36,129 bases of DNA from CABYIR01 sp038103905 (GCA_038103905.1 JAYNZW010000012.1:1-36129); one strand, 5' to 3'; counted from the stretch's first letter, positions 7,463-15,676 are shown. The notes: a model not told the origin generated them from the sequence alone. Numbers and translations are program-made.

Positions 7463-7798
7463 TTAACTATTTGCTCCAAATATATTTACAATTATTACGC
7501 CTGCGATTATCAAAATAAGTCCAATTGAAGTATAAAAATTTGGAATTTGAGCATACTTAAATATACCAACTAGTGATGTTGCTAATATGCATAGTCCTGC
7601 AAAAGATGCATAAGTGACACCTATTGGAATAGTTTTCATTACGTTTGAAAGGCCATACATACATAGAATGATAGTTATTGCACTTAACAATGAAGGGACA
7701 ACTAATGAAAAACCCTCAGCAGATTTTGCAAAATTATTAGAAGCGGTGCCAAATAGAACAGCGAGTAATAAAAAGATGTATGGAATAAGAATTTTCAT
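7463..7798 (-). CDS. small multidrug resistance (SMR) family protein lacking the essential Glu
   Basis: 111 residues, four hydrophobic helices, alignable by eye with EmrE without gaps at the start. GT at 17-18 and the loop IPIGVTYASFAG (EmrE IPTGIAYAIWSG) are kept, including the Tyr equivalent to Tyr60. The membrane-embedded Glu14 needed for proton/drug antiport is Val14 here (codon GTT, 7759-7757), and Trp63 is Phe. The fold is SMR-like but proton-coupled drug export by the EmrE mechanism is unlikely. It may be a lipid-flippase-like or partner subunit of the small EamA/SMR group. It is convergent to the 34-residue peptide gene. Confidence 0.75.
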   Translation of the reverse strand: MKILIPYIFLLLAVLFGTASNNFAKSAEGFSLVVPSLLSAITIILCMYGLSNVMKTIPIGVTYASFAGLCILATSLVGIFKYAQIPNFYTSIGLILIIAGVIIVNIFGANS

Positions 7799-7810
7799 CT
7801 TTTTAGATAA

Positions 7811-8269
7811 TTAGTCATAAATTCCATATTGACGTAAAACTTCTTTTACACCTTCTGGTTCATATTTCCAACTTTTTGAATAAACATCGTACCCCATCGG
7901 TCGACATTGATTGATAATTTCTTGATCTGACATTGAGCCAGCTAAATCTCTTTGATACCACATGCCGTCACATGCCTCTTTCATTTCAGACCGTTGCTTT
8001 ATGTATTCTCTTATTTTCTGTTCATCTGCACTAGTCATAGGGTCATTCATTTTTTCCACTTCTGAAAAATACATCATTGAAATAAAAGCTATAGCAATTA
8101 TAAAAAAGATGAAAAAAATAGTCCCGAAAATTCTAGTTCTTTCAAAAAAAGAGAGGCATGCAATTGGAGCTAAAACTAAAACAGGGAATATTGCTATATA
8201 CTTAATAAAATAAAGTATAATTCCTAATATAAGAAAAACTAATGGTAAATATTTTTTTATTAATGTCAT
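7811..8269 (-). CDS. membrane protein with C-terminal soluble domain, unknown
   Basis: 152 residues. Two or three hydrophobic segments lie in the first half (about 8-40 and 48-69). A charged soluble part of about 80 residues follows, with two Cys (CDGMW and NQCRPMGYDV). The second half looks like a small folded domain or helical hairpin. It ends 12 bases before the SMR-like gene starts, so both are probably one transcript. No family recognised. Confidence 0.6.
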   Translation of the reverse strand: MTLIKKYLPLVFLILGIILYFIKYIAIFPVLVLAPIACLSFFERTRIFGTIFFIFFIIAIAFISMMYFSEVEKMNDPMTSADEQKIREYIKQRSEMKEACDGMWYQRDLAGSMSDQEIINQCRPMGYDVYSKSWKYEPEGVKEVLRQYGIYD

Positions 8270-8362
8270 TTACAAACGCTACCCTAAAAATCATAAGAAT
8301 AAAACATAATCATAATCTGATCTAGTTTTGAAAGTAAAAAGGTTTATTTTCTGTTGAAAAAG

Positions 8363-8438
8363 TGGTGAGCCCGCTGAGGTTCGAACTCAGGACAACTCCC
8401 TTAAAAGGGGAGTGCTCTACCAGCTGAGCTACGGGCTC
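8363..8438 (-). tRNA. tRNA-Lys (anticodon TTT)
   Basis: Read on the minus strand, the acceptor stem GAGCCCG (8438-8432) pairs with CGGGCTC. The D arm contains AGCTCAGCTGGTAGAGC. The anticodon loop is CTTTTAA with anticodon TTT, flanked by CTCCC/GGGAG. The T arm contains GTTCGAACC. Discriminator A and CCA (8365-8363) are encoded in the DNA. It lies 65 bases after the sufA stop on the same strand. Processing from the suf transcript or a separate weak promoter are both possible. Confidence 0.97.
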
Positions 8439-8503
8439 TCAAGAATGTAATTTATATACAAATTTATTTTAAAGTATACTTCTAAAAACGAATTTCAATA
8501 GCT

Positions 8504-8836
8504 TTAAACACTAAAGGATTCACCACAACCACATCTTTCTGTCTCATTAGGATTAATAAATACAAAACCTGATTTGAATTTATCACTTTTAAAATCCATT
8601 GTAGATCCTAATAAAAACATTATTGCGGCCGGATCAATAAATACTTTAACATCCCCTTCATCAATTAATTCATCATTCGGAATGACATTATCAACGTATG
8701 TCATTTCATATGAATATCCGGCACAACCACCCTCTGAAACAGCTATTCTGACACCTACTTTATCTTTTTCGGTATTAGACAATATTTCTCTAATTCTTAT
8801 TTTTGCATCTTCAGTTATAGATAGTATCTGACCCAT
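8504..8836 (-). CDS. sufA: A-type iron-sulfur carrier (HesB/IscA family), SufA
   Basis: 110 residues from ATG 8836, which follows the sufT stop by two bases. An upstream in-frame start would run into sufT and is not needed. The three cluster-binding cysteines are present: EGGCAGYSYEM (Cys38) and ERCGCGESF (Cys102, Cys104). A-type carriers accept Fe-S clusters from SufBCD and pass them to apo-proteins in the cytoplasm. The gene is the last protein gene of the suf operon, which supports SufA over the housekeeping ErpA, though the sequence alone cannot fully separate them. Confidence 0.88.
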   Translation of the reverse strand: MGQILSITEDAKIRIREILSNTEKDKVGVRIAVSEGGCAGYSYEMTYVDNVIPNDELIDEGDVKVFIDPAAIMFLLGSTMDFKSDKFKSGFVFINPNETERCGCGESFSV

Positions 8837-8838
8837 AA

Positions 8839-9147
8839 TTACATCATATCCAATTCTAATCTTGCTACATCTGACATTCTTGACATGTCCCAAGGAGGAT
8901 CCCAAACCAGTTCTACTTTCACATCCTTTACTTCATTAAGAGCTTTCACCGCATTTTTTACATTGAGCGGCAGTTCTTCAGCAACAGGACAATTTGGCGA
9001 GGTTAACGTCATATCAATAAGTACATCATTATTTGGTGTTACTTCACACTTATAAATCAATCCAAGTTCATAAATATCAACTGGTATCTCAGGATCAAAT
9101 ACAGTTTTAAGGGCATTTATAATTTTTTGATCTACTAAATCAGTCAT
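8839..9147 (-). CDS. sufT: SufT, MIP18/DUF59 family Fe-S maturation protein
   Basis: 102 residues from ATG 9147. A TTG four codons upstream (9159) is less likely. DPEIPVDIYELGLIY (about 18-32) and SPNCPVAEELP (with Cys53) are the DUF59 hallmarks, followed by VELVWDPPWDMSRMSDVARLELD. SufT assists Fe-S cluster maturation or transfer in bacteria that carry it in the suf operon. The start overlaps the end of msrB by eight bases, which implies translational coupling. Confidence 0.88.
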   Translation of the reverse strand: MTDLVDQKIINALKTVFDPEIPVDIYELGLIYKCEVTPNNDVLIDMTLTSPNCPVAEELPLNVKNAVKALNEVKDVKVELVWDPPWDMSRMSDVARLELDMM

Positions 9148-9730
9148 CTTTTGATACAACCTTTATAAAATCTCCATACCCATTTTCTTCCATTTCATTT
9201 ATTGGTATAAATTTTAAAGATGCAGAATTAATACAATATCTTAAGCCAGTTTCAGTTGGACCATCATCAAATAAATGACCCAAGTGACTATCGGCATACT
9301 CACTGCGAACTTCAATTCTTTTCATGAAAAATGAGTTATCTTCAACTTCAACTATATTAATTCCATCAATTGGCTTATCAAAACTAGGCCAACCTGTTCC
9401 AGAGTCAAATTTATCAGCTGAGGAAAATAACGGCTCACCTGAAACAACATCCACATAAATACCAACATCTTTATTATTCCAATATTCGTTAGCAAAAGGC
9501 TTTTCTGTTCCATCATTTAATGCAACTCTTTTTTGTTCTTGAGTTAATGAGTCAATTGCAGCTGTTCTATCTTCAGGTGTCATTGTACACCAAAAAGGAC
9601 TATCTAAGATCTCAACTTTAGTCATATCGTATCCCTCTAAATTTACATCGGCAAAAATCCGATTTCCATAAATAAGTTGCAAAACAATAAATAAAAGAAG
9701 TAATGCAATATAAACAAGATATAGTCTCAT
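9140..9730 (-). CDS. msrB: membrane-anchored methionine-R-sulfoxide reductase MsrB
   Basis: 196 residues. The N-terminal hydrophobic segment (4-20) after a short basic start is a signal anchor, so the enzyme probably works on the outer face of the membrane. The MsrB core has TEKPFANEYWNNKDVGIY, KFDSGTGWPSF (about 107-117) and HLGHLFDDGP, then the catalytic Cys166 in LRYCINSASL. It reduces methionine-R-sulfoxide in proteins. The usual zinc CxxC in IYRCAVCGAPLF-like stretches is replaced by IYVDVVSGEPLF. Cys48 is the only other Cys I see and may be the resolving one. It lies inside the suf operon, two bases after sufU. Confidence 0.9.
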   Translation of the reverse strand: MRLYLVYIALLLLFIVLQLIYGNRIFADVNLEGYDMTKVEILDSPFWCTMTPEDRTAAIDSLTQEQKRVALNDGTEKPFANEYWNNKDVGIYVDVVSGEPLFSSADKFDSGTGWPSFDKPIDGINIVEVEDNSFFMKRIEVRSEYADSHLGHLFDDGPTETGLRYCINSASLKFIPINEMEENGYGDFIKVVSKDD

Positions 9731-9732
9731 TT

Positions 9733-10167
9733 TTAATTTTTTAAAGCTTCTTTAAAAGCGTGCCATGCCATAGTCGCACATTTTACTCTCATTGGAAATC
9801 CTCCAACGCCCTTGAGTGCATAAAGTGAGTCTTCCTCATTTAAGATCTTAAGGTCATCACTAGATCCCGATACTAATTTTGCAAAATCTTTAAATATTTC
9901 TTCTGCAACACTTATCTCTAATCCTTTAAGTTTTTCAGTCATCAAAGATGCTGAAGCCAGTGATATAGCGCATCCCTCGCCTGTAAATTTGATATCCTCA
10001 ATAATATCATCTTGATTTACAAAGAAAGTAAGCTTTAGATTATCGCCGCATAGTGGATTATGTCCATCAGCACTTTTATTATGAGGGTTACATTCACCAA
10101 AATTTCTTGGGTCCTGACCATGATCAAGTATAATTTCTTGATATAGTTCCTTTATTAAATCATTCAT
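9733..10167 (-). CDS. sufU: SufU, zinc-type sulfur-transfer/scaffold protein
   Basis: 144 residues of the NifU/IscU fold. NPLCGDNL gives Cys40 and Asp42, GEGCAIS gives Cys66, and MRVKCATMAWH gives a third Cys (about 130). An insert of roughly 18 residues before the last Cys (SSDDLKILNEEDSLYALKG) separates SufU from IscU. In SufU systems the protein takes sulfur from SufS via a zinc-bound thiol swap. No sufE is present in the operon, so SufU is likely the SufS partner. The start overlaps the sufS stop by four bases (ATGA). Confidence 0.88.
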   Translation of the reverse strand: MNDLIKELYQEIILDHGQDPRNFGECNPHNKSADGHNPLCGDNLKLTFFVNQDDIIEDIKFTGEGCAISLASASLMTEKLKGLEISVAEEIFKDFAKLVSGSSDDLKILNEEDSLYALKGVGGFPMRVKCATMAWHAFKEALKN

Positions 10168-11384
10168 TTTTTAAAAAAATCTCTACAATTTTTTAAGGCA
10201 CTTATAAAAGCATCAATTTCTTCTATTGTATTATAAATTCCAAATGAAACTCGAGCAGTTGCATTTAATTTCATTTGCTTCATGAGCGGTTGACAACAAT
10301 GATGTCCCGCTCTGATCGCAACTCCCTCTACATCTAAATAAGATGATACTTCATGAGAGTGAATTTTTTCTAAATTAAACGAAATAATTGAATGTTTATT
10401 ATTATTTTCACCATGAATATCAATAAAATCAAGTTCCTGCATTTTATTTAATGCATACTTGGTTAACTCCAACTCATATTCAGATATTTTCGACATTTCC
10501 AGTTTATTTACATAATCAATTGCAACTCCTAAGCCGTAAGCTTGAACAAGAGGAGGAGTTCCAGCTTCAAACTTTGCTGGCAAATCTGTGTAAGTCGCTC
10601 CTTCCGTTGAAACGTCAGCAATCATTCCTCCACCGCCTTGATATGGAGGCAATTCTTCAATTAGCTTTTCTTTTCCGAATAAAACTCCAATACCAGTAGG
10701 GCCATAAAGTTTATGACCTGAGAAAACATAAAAATCACAACCTAAAGCTTTTACATCTATTGGAATGTGAGCAGCAGATTGACAGCCGTCTAAAAGAATT
10801 GGAATTCCTGCATTATTGCATAAATTAATAATTTTTTGATTTGTAATTGTTCCAAATACATTTGAAAGATGCGTAATAGAAACTAGTTTTGTTTTTTCAT
10901 TAATAAGAGATTCAAAATGTTCTTCATTGATATTTCCATCATTGTCAATATTTGCAAAAAGAATCTTACATTTATACTTATCACGAATTAAGAACCATGG
11001 AATGATATTTGAGTGATGTTCCATAATAGATAGAATAATTTCATCACCTTCATTGATATATTTTTCAGCAAATGTATTTGCAATTAAGTTTATGCTATCA
11101 GTGGCACTTTTAGTAAAAATTATTTCTCTTTCTGATTCAGCATTAATAAATTTTTGCACCCTCTTTCTTGCATCTTCATACTTGAATGTAGATTCAACTG
11201 ATAACGTATGGACACCTCTACTTACATTTGCATAATTATTTGAGTAAAAACTATTAATTTCATCTGTAACTACTTGAGGCTTTTGCGCAGAAGCAGCTGT
11301 GTCTAGATAAATAAGATTCTTTTTATTAAGTATCTTTTTATTAAGAATCGGAAAATCATCTCTAATTTTTTGAACATCAATCAT
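10164..11384 (-). CDS. sufS: SufS cysteine desulfurase (class V aminotransferase, type II)
   Basis: 406 residues, the normal length. YLDTAASAQKP near the N-terminus, SVESTFKYEDAR, the PLP-binding Lys in FSGHKLYGPTG, and the catalytic Cys about 363 in RAGHHCCQPLM identify a SufS-type desulfurase. It frees sulfur from L-cysteine as a persulfide for Fe-S cluster assembly. The doubled Cys (CC, usually CA) at the active loop is unusual. One base separates it from sufD. CysE at the head of the operon could supply its substrate. Confidence 0.95.
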   Translation of the reverse strand: MIDVQKIRDDFPILNKKILNKKNLIYLDTAASAQKPQVVTDEINSFYSNNYANVSRGVHTLSVESTFKYEDARKRVQKFINAESEREIIFTKSATDSINLIANTFAEKYINEGDEIILSIMEHHSNIIPWFLIRDKYKCKILFANIDNDGNINEEHFESLINEKTKLVSITHLSNVFGTITNQKIINLCNNAGIPILLDGCQSAAHIPIDVKALGCDFYVFSGHKLYGPTGIGVLFGKEKLIEELPPYQGGGGMIADVSTEGATYTDLPAKFEAGTPPLVQAYGLGVAIDYVNKLEMSKISEYELELTKYALNKMQELDFIDIHGENNNKHSIISFNLEKIHSHEVSSYLDVEGVAIRAGHHCCQPLMKQMKLNATARVSFGIYNTIEEIDAFISALKNCRDFFKK

Positions 11385-11385
11385 A

Positions 11386-12306
11386 TTAACAATGAGTAGA
11401 AATATATTTCATGGCTTTTTGTTGCATTTCGCTATTTGAAATCTTATTTAAAAACTCTCCTAAAAATCCCTCGACATAAATTTTTTCCGCTTGTTTGTGA
11501 GGTATTCCTCTTGATTTTAAATAAAAAATAATTGACTCATCTGGCTTACCTGAAGCTGCTCCATGAGAACAAATAACATCATCGTTATTTATATCAAGTT
11601 TTGGTGTAAGGTTTATATTGGCAGTTTCATCCATAATTAAACCCTTACTTATTTGATTTGATACAGTTTTTGAGCAATCTTGATCGACAAATACTTTTCC
11701 AGAAAAGCTTACTCTAGAAACTCCTCTAGACACAGTTTTGAAAGAGCAGTCTGATTTAGCTGATTTTGATAGATGTTTAATTAATAAGTCATTATTAGAA
11801 TTTGTTGAATTTGAAATCATAACTCCACTACCCACATAACTTGCATTTTCATCATTAAGTGAAACTGACGTTTTATTGTGCATTTCATCGGATCCATTTG
11901 AAAAATTAAAATCTCTAAATTCACAATTAGATGAGGTTTCTATATCGTGAATGAAATGATTTTTTGTTGTTTTTAAGAAACTATTAAGCCTGAAATATTC
12001 AAAAATTGAATTTTTATTCATTTTTGATTTTATTATAATATTTGATCCAAAATTATATTCAGATTCATCTCTTAATCCTAAAAAGCTATCTTCATCTAAA
12101 TAAATATTTAAATTTAAATTGAAATGCTTCTTTCTTAAGTTTGTTATATTAATAATTGTATCAATTTTTGATTTTGTGACATTTATATAGCCTGTTATTT
12201 GATCATTGATCAATTGTAAATCTATATCAAGATTATCAGGGGCATTTTTTATATCAATTTTTTCAGAAAATATAATAGAACAATTGTTTGTTTTTGACCC
12301 AGTCAT
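11386..12306 (-). CDS. sufD: SufD, scaffold subunit of SufBCD
   Basis: 306 residues, short for SufD (E. coli about 420) because the N-terminal region is reduced. The conserved C-terminal beta-helix part is clear: DVICSHGAASGKPDESIIFYL with the conserved His, then SRGIPHKQAEKIYVEGFLGEFL. Its partner SufB is upstream, and the sufC stop overlaps its ATG by one base (TAATG). It forms the scaffold with SufB and SufC. The low-complexity Asn/Ser/Lys-rich middle is typical of AT-rich genomes. Identification rests on the C-terminus and position. Confidence 0.88.
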   Translation of the reverse strand: MTGSKTNNCSIIFSEKIDIKNAPDNLDIDLQLINDQITGYINVTKSKIDTIINITNLRKKHFNLNLNIYLDEDSFLGLRDESEYNFGSNIIIKSKMNKNSIFEYFRLNSFLKTTKNHFIHDIETSSNCEFRDFNFSNGSDEMHNKTSVSLNDENASYVGSGVMISNSTNSNNDLLIKHLSKSAKSDCSFKTVSRGVSRVSFSGKVFVDQDCSKTVSNQISKGLIMDETANINLTPKLDINNDDVICSHGAASGKPDESIIFYLKSRGIPHKQAEKIYVEGFLGEFLNKISNSEMQQKAMKYISTHC

Positions 12307-13037
12307 TAGTATGCATAACCCTCAGTATCAATTTTATTGGCAAGAGATTTATCTCCAGATTCAATAATTGAACCTTCTTGAAACACATGAACATAATCTG
12401 GTTCAATATATTCCAATAATCTTAAGTAATGAGTTATAATTATAAATGATCGTTTTGATGATCTGAGTTGATTTACAGCTTCAGAAGTACTTTTAAGAGC
12501 GTCGACATCAAGTCCGGAGTCTGTCTCATCCATAATTACAAGATTAGGGTTAAGTAGATCTAGTTGTAATACTTCATTCTTTTTCTTTTCTCCTCCAGAA
12601 AATCCAGCATTTACAAATCGTGAATGCATATCCATTGGAATATTTAATTTTGATGATTTTTCTTTTAGCATTTTAAGAAATTCACCTGCTTCTATCGGTT
12701 TATCACCATTATGTTTTCTATGAACATTAACGATTTGTTTCAAATATGAAGCGTTTGTCACTCCTGGAAGTTCGATTGGGTATTGAAATGCAAGGAAGAG
12801 GCCTGAAAGAGATCTTTCTGAAGGATCCATATTGAGCAAATCTTCATTATTAAAATCTATCTTTCCAGATGTGACTTCATAATTTGGATTTCCGGCCAAC
12901 GTATGCGCTATAGTGCTTTTTCCAGATCCATTTGGACCCATTATTGCATGTACCTCACCACTACCTACTTTAAGTGATAAATCTTTTATTATTTGTTTTT
13001 CTTCAACGGAAACATTTAATTCTTTAATATTCAACAT
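12306..13037 (-). CDS. sufC: SufC ABC ATPase
   Basis: 243 residues from ATG 13037. A GTG at 13049 inside sufB is the alternative start. Walker A GPNGSGKST (34-42), the signature FSGGEKKKNE, Walker B NLVIMDETDSGLD and the H-loop ITHY are all intact. SufC drives shape changes in the SufBCD scaffold by ATP hydrolysis; it is cytoplasmic despite its ABC-transporter likeness. It lies between sufB and sufD, with the stop overlapping the sufD ATG by one base. Confidence 0.93.
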   Translation of the reverse strand: MLNIKELNVSVEEKQIIKDLSLKVGSGEVHAIMGPNGSGKSTIAHTLAGNPNYEVTSGKIDFNNEDLLNMDPSERSLSGLFLAFQYPIELPGVTNASYLKQIVNVHRKHNGDKPIEAGEFLKMLKEKSSKLNIPMDMHSRFVNAGFSGGEKKKNEVLQLDLLNPNLVIMDETDSGLDVDALKSTSEAVNQLRSSKRSFIIITHYLRLLEYIEPDYVHVFQEGSIIESGDKSLANKIDTEGYAY

Positions 13038-13038
13038 C

Positions 13039-14481
13039 TTAACCGACACTTCCTTCTAAACTTATGTTAACTAGTTTTTGAGCTTCAACAGCAAACTCCA
13101 TAGGTAAGTTTTGCAAAACTTCTTTACAGAAGCCGTTAACGATTATTCCTTGAGCTTCTTCAGCGCTTAGCCCTCTTTGCATTACATAGAAAAGTTGATC
13201 ATCACTAATTTTTGATGTAGTTGCTTCGTGTTCAATTGAAGAATCATTTGAGCTATTTTCAGTTAATGGAATGGTATGAGCGCTGCATCGATCTCCTACC
13301 AAAAGAGAGTCACATTGAGTAAAATTTTTAGCATTTTTAGCTTTTCGATGGAAATTTACTAGACCTCTATATGTATTAGAAGACTTACCAGCAGAAATAC
13401 CTTTTGAAATTATTCTACTTTTTGTATTTTTGCCTAAATGTATCATTTTCGTTCCAGTGTCCGCTTGTTGAAAATTATTAGTGATAGCTACTGAATAGAA
13501 TTCACCTTTAGAATTATCTCCTTTTAAAATACAGCTAGGATATTTCCATGTAATCGCTGAGCCAGTTTCTACTTGTGTCCATGAAATTTTTGAATTATTT
13601 CCTTTGCATAGACCTCTTTTAGTTACAAAATTATAAATTCCTCCAATGCCATTTTCATCACCTGGATACCAGTTTTGAACTGTTGAATATTTGATTTCAG
13701 CATTATCAAGGGCTACAAGTTCAACATTCGCAGCATGAAGTTGATTTTCATCTCTCATTGGTGCGGTACATCCCTCAAGATAACTTACATAACTATCCTC
13801 ATCTGCAACTATAAGAGTTCTTTCAAACTGACCTGTTTCAGATGCATTTATTCTAAAATAGGTTGATAGTTCCATTGGGCATCTTACGCCTTTTGGAATG
13901 TATACGAATGATCCATCACTAAAGACAGCAGAGTTTAAGGTTGCATAGAAATGATCAGTTACTGGTATTACGCTTCCGAGGTATTTTCTTACAAGATCAG
14001 GATGTTTCTTAATCGCTTCTGAAATTGGACAAAAAATCACACCAATTTCATCAAGCTTGTCCTTAAATGTAGTTGCAACAGATACGCTATCAAATACAGC
14101 ATCAACGGCTACTCCAGCTAATACCTTCTGCTCTTTTAGTGGAATACCTAATTTTTCGTAAGTCTCTAACAACTTTGGATCTACATCTTCAAGTGATTTT
14201 GGCTTATCTTTGAAATTTTTAGGAGACGCATAATAATAAATATCCTGAAAATCAATGTCATCAAACTTTGCTTTTACCCATTTTGGAGGACTCATTTGTT
14301 GAAGCCTTTTGAATGCATTCAGTCTCCAATCAAGCATCCATTGAGGCTCGTCTTTTTTTTTGGATATTAACTTGATAATATCTTCATTAAGACCTTTTGG
14401 TATCTTGTCACTTTCAATATCGGTAACAAATCCATATTTATATTTATCTTGTTTAAAAGTATCTTTACTTACCTTATTCAT
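13039..14481 (-). CDS. sufB: SufB, scaffold subunit of SufBCD
   Basis: 480 residues from ATG 14481, which overlaps the iscR TGA (TGATG); a GTG codon just before is not needed. Family stretches include GIYNFVTKRGLC, SWTQVETGSAITWKYPSC, GDRCSAHTIP and the C-terminal SIEHEATTSKISDDQLFYVMQRG with its conserved Glu/His. SufB carries the nascent cluster and flavin in the scaffold. It is the first structural gene after the regulator, and translational coupling to iscR would tie its level to regulator output. Confidence 0.95.
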   Translation of the reverse strand: MNKVSKDTFKQDKYKYGFVTDIESDKIPKGLNEDIIKLISKKKDEPQWMLDWRLNAFKRLQQMSPPKWVKAKFDDIDFQDIYYYASPKNFKDKPKSLEDVDPKLLETYEKLGIPLKEQKVLAGVAVDAVFDSVSVATTFKDKLDEIGVIFCPISEAIKKHPDLVRKYLGSVIPVTDHFYATLNSAVFSDGSFVYIPKGVRCPMELSTYFRINASETGQFERTLIVADEDSYVSYLEGCTAPMRDENQLHAANVELVALDNAEIKYSTVQNWYPGDENGIGGIYNFVTKRGLCKGNNSKISWTQVETGSAITWKYPSCILKGDNSKGEFYSVAITNNFQQADTGTKMIHLGKNTKSRIISKGISAGKSSNTYRGLVNFHRKAKNAKNFTQCDSLLVGDRCSAHTIPLTENSSNDSSIEHEATTSKISDDQLFYVMQRGLSAEEAQGIIVNGFCKEVLQNLPMEFAVEAQKLVNISLEGSVG

Positions 14482-14918
14482 CACTCACTTAATCCTAAAA
14501 AACTATTATCTTTATTTAATGCAATATCTGATAAAGCAACCGAATCTAAATAATTTTCAATAAGAGACTCAAGATCTTCTAGGAAATGATGAGTAATACA
14601 TTTCTCATTTTTTCCAGTACAGAATTTTGAGGGATCATTGCTACAACCTGTTGCTTTAATATTTTCTTCGACACCATTTACTATCTCAGAAATTTTTATA
14701 TTATGAGGTGGTCTTGATAGTCTATATCCTCCACCAGGACCTTTTACACTAGATACAAGCTCAGATTTTTTTAATTTATTAAAAATCTGTTCCAAATAAG
14801 ATAAGGAAATATTTTGCCTTAGAGATATTTCCGATAAATTACATGGTTCACTTGGACTATTTTTAGCAAGATCAACCATTGCCTGTACTGCATATCTACT
14901 TTTAGTACTTAATTTCAT
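14481..14918 (-). CDS. iscR: IscR, Rrf2-family Fe-S cluster-sensing repressor
   Basis: 145 residues. The winged helix begins MKLSTKSRYAVQAMVDLA and includes LSYLEQIFNKLKKSELVSSVKGPGGGYRLSR. The cluster ligands are Cys92, Cys100 and Cys107 with a His three residues later (KCITHH). Spacing C-x7-C-x6-C is slightly longer than in E. coli (C-x5-C-x5-C). Holo-IscR represses type-1 sites; a near-perfect site stands upstream of cysE, so the operon is probably autorepressed when clusters are sufficient. The gene is second in the operon, two bases after cysE. Confidence 0.93.
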   Translation of the reverse strand: MKLSTKSRYAVQAMVDLAKNSPSEPCNLSEISLRQNISLSYLEQIFNKLKKSELVSSVKGPGGGYRLSRPPHNIKISEIVNGVEENIKATGCSNDPSKFCTGKNEKCITHHFLEDLESLIENYLDSVALSDIALNKDNSFLGLSE

Positions 14919-14920
14919 AT

Positions 14921-15592
14921 TTATTTTTTTATTTTTTTTTCTAATTTATTTAAGCGCTCTTTTAGTTCTTTATTATCTTGCTCTAATTTTCTTACTCGAG
15001 CTGTTCTACTATCGTCCTCACCACTTAAACCATATGCCATAAACTCATCTTTGATCTTCTCACTAGCTACTGTATATCTGGCAGGATTACCAATAACGCT
15101 TCTACTTGGCTCAACATCTTTTGTAACGACAGAATTTGATCCTACTTTTGCATTTTCTCCAATCGTAACAGGACCTAAAATTTGCGCCCCTGAACCGATG
15201 ATTACATTGTCACAAATAGTCGGATGCCTTTTTTTATTTTTTTGACTTTCGCTGTTTTCACTCGGTGAGACACCTCCAAGGGTAACTCCATGATATATAG
15301 TTACATCATTTCCAATTTCAGTTGTTTCTCCAATAACTATCCCCATACCATGATCAATAAATAAAAATTTTCCAATTTTAGCCGCTGGATGAATTTCTAT
15401 TCCTGTTATAAACCTACCTAAATAAGATATTAATCTTGCTAAAAAGGTTAATTTTATTGACCACAAAAAGCTTGATAATTTATAAAAGCCAATTGAATGC
15501 AATCCAGCTGATGTAAAAAAGGTCTCAATTCTGCTTTTTGCAGCAGGATCCCGCCTGTTATAAGAGTCAATTAGTTGAATAAAATGCAGCAT
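14921..15592 (-). CDS. cysE: serine O-acetyltransferase CysE
   Basis: 223 residues, short form. IDSYNRRDPAAKSRIETFFTSAGLHSIGFYKLS starts the helical domain. The left-handed beta-helix holds HPAAKIGKFLFIDHGMGIVIGETTEIGNDVTIYHGVTLGGV, with the catalytic His in IDHG and YHG. The C-terminus has VIGNPARY and a Lys/Glu-rich coiled coil (about 195-223). It makes O-acetylserine for cysteine synthesis. As first gene of an IscR-controlled suf operon it links cysteine supply to cluster demand. No cysK is seen in the window. Confidence 0.93.
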   Translation of the reverse strand: MLHFIQLIDSYNRRDPAAKSRIETFFTSAGLHSIGFYKLSSFLWSIKLTFLARLISYLGRFITGIEIHPAAKIGKFLFIDHGMGIVIGETTEIGNDVTIYHGVTLGGVSPSENSESQKNKKRHPTICDNVIIGSGAQILGPVTIGENAKVGSNSVVTKDVEPSRSVIGNPARYTVASEKIKDEFMAYGLSGEDDSRTARVRKLEQDNKELKERLNKLEKKIKK

Positions 15593-15623
15593 ATGTAAAA
15601 AAAGTCTTGTATTTAGTCCCCCA

Positions 15624-15641
15624 AATTAGGTATACCAAATT
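15624..15641. promoter_or_regulatory. 18-bp imperfect palindrome in the cysE 5' leader
   Basis: AATT-A-GGTATACC-A-AATT: a perfect 8-bp core GGTATACC with AATT arms and one unpaired A on each side. It lies between the cysE -10 and the cysE start, about 32 bases upstream of the ATG, where a second repressor could block transcription. It does not fit the IscR type-1 consensus. The binding protein is unknown. Confidence 0.45.
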
Positions 15642-15647
15642 ACAAAG

Positions 15648-15676
15648 TAAATATAATACCTTACTAAATTAGTCAA
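15648..15676 (-). promoter_or_regulatory. cysE-iscR-suf operon promoter
   Basis: On the minus strand, TTGACT (15676-15671) and TATTTA (15653-15648) are separated by exactly 17 bases. The -35 lies inside the IscR-type operator. Transcription would start near 15641, giving a leader of about 50 bases before cysE. Confidence 0.6.

Noticed and set aside
8473..8498. Own promoter for tRNA-Lys (TTGAAA and TATACT on the minus strand)
   Set aside because: The spacer is only 14 bases, too short for a confident sigma-70-type promoter; co-transcription with suf is equally likely.
8837..8905. Longer sufA start inside sufT
   Set aside because: The extension is antisense-free but only a frame-shifted reading of the sufT end; the ATG at 8836 gives the standard A-type carrier length and a two-base gap.
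14482..14484. GTG start for sufB
   Set aside because: The adjacent ATG at 14481 overlaps the iscR stop as TGATG, the usual coupling form.
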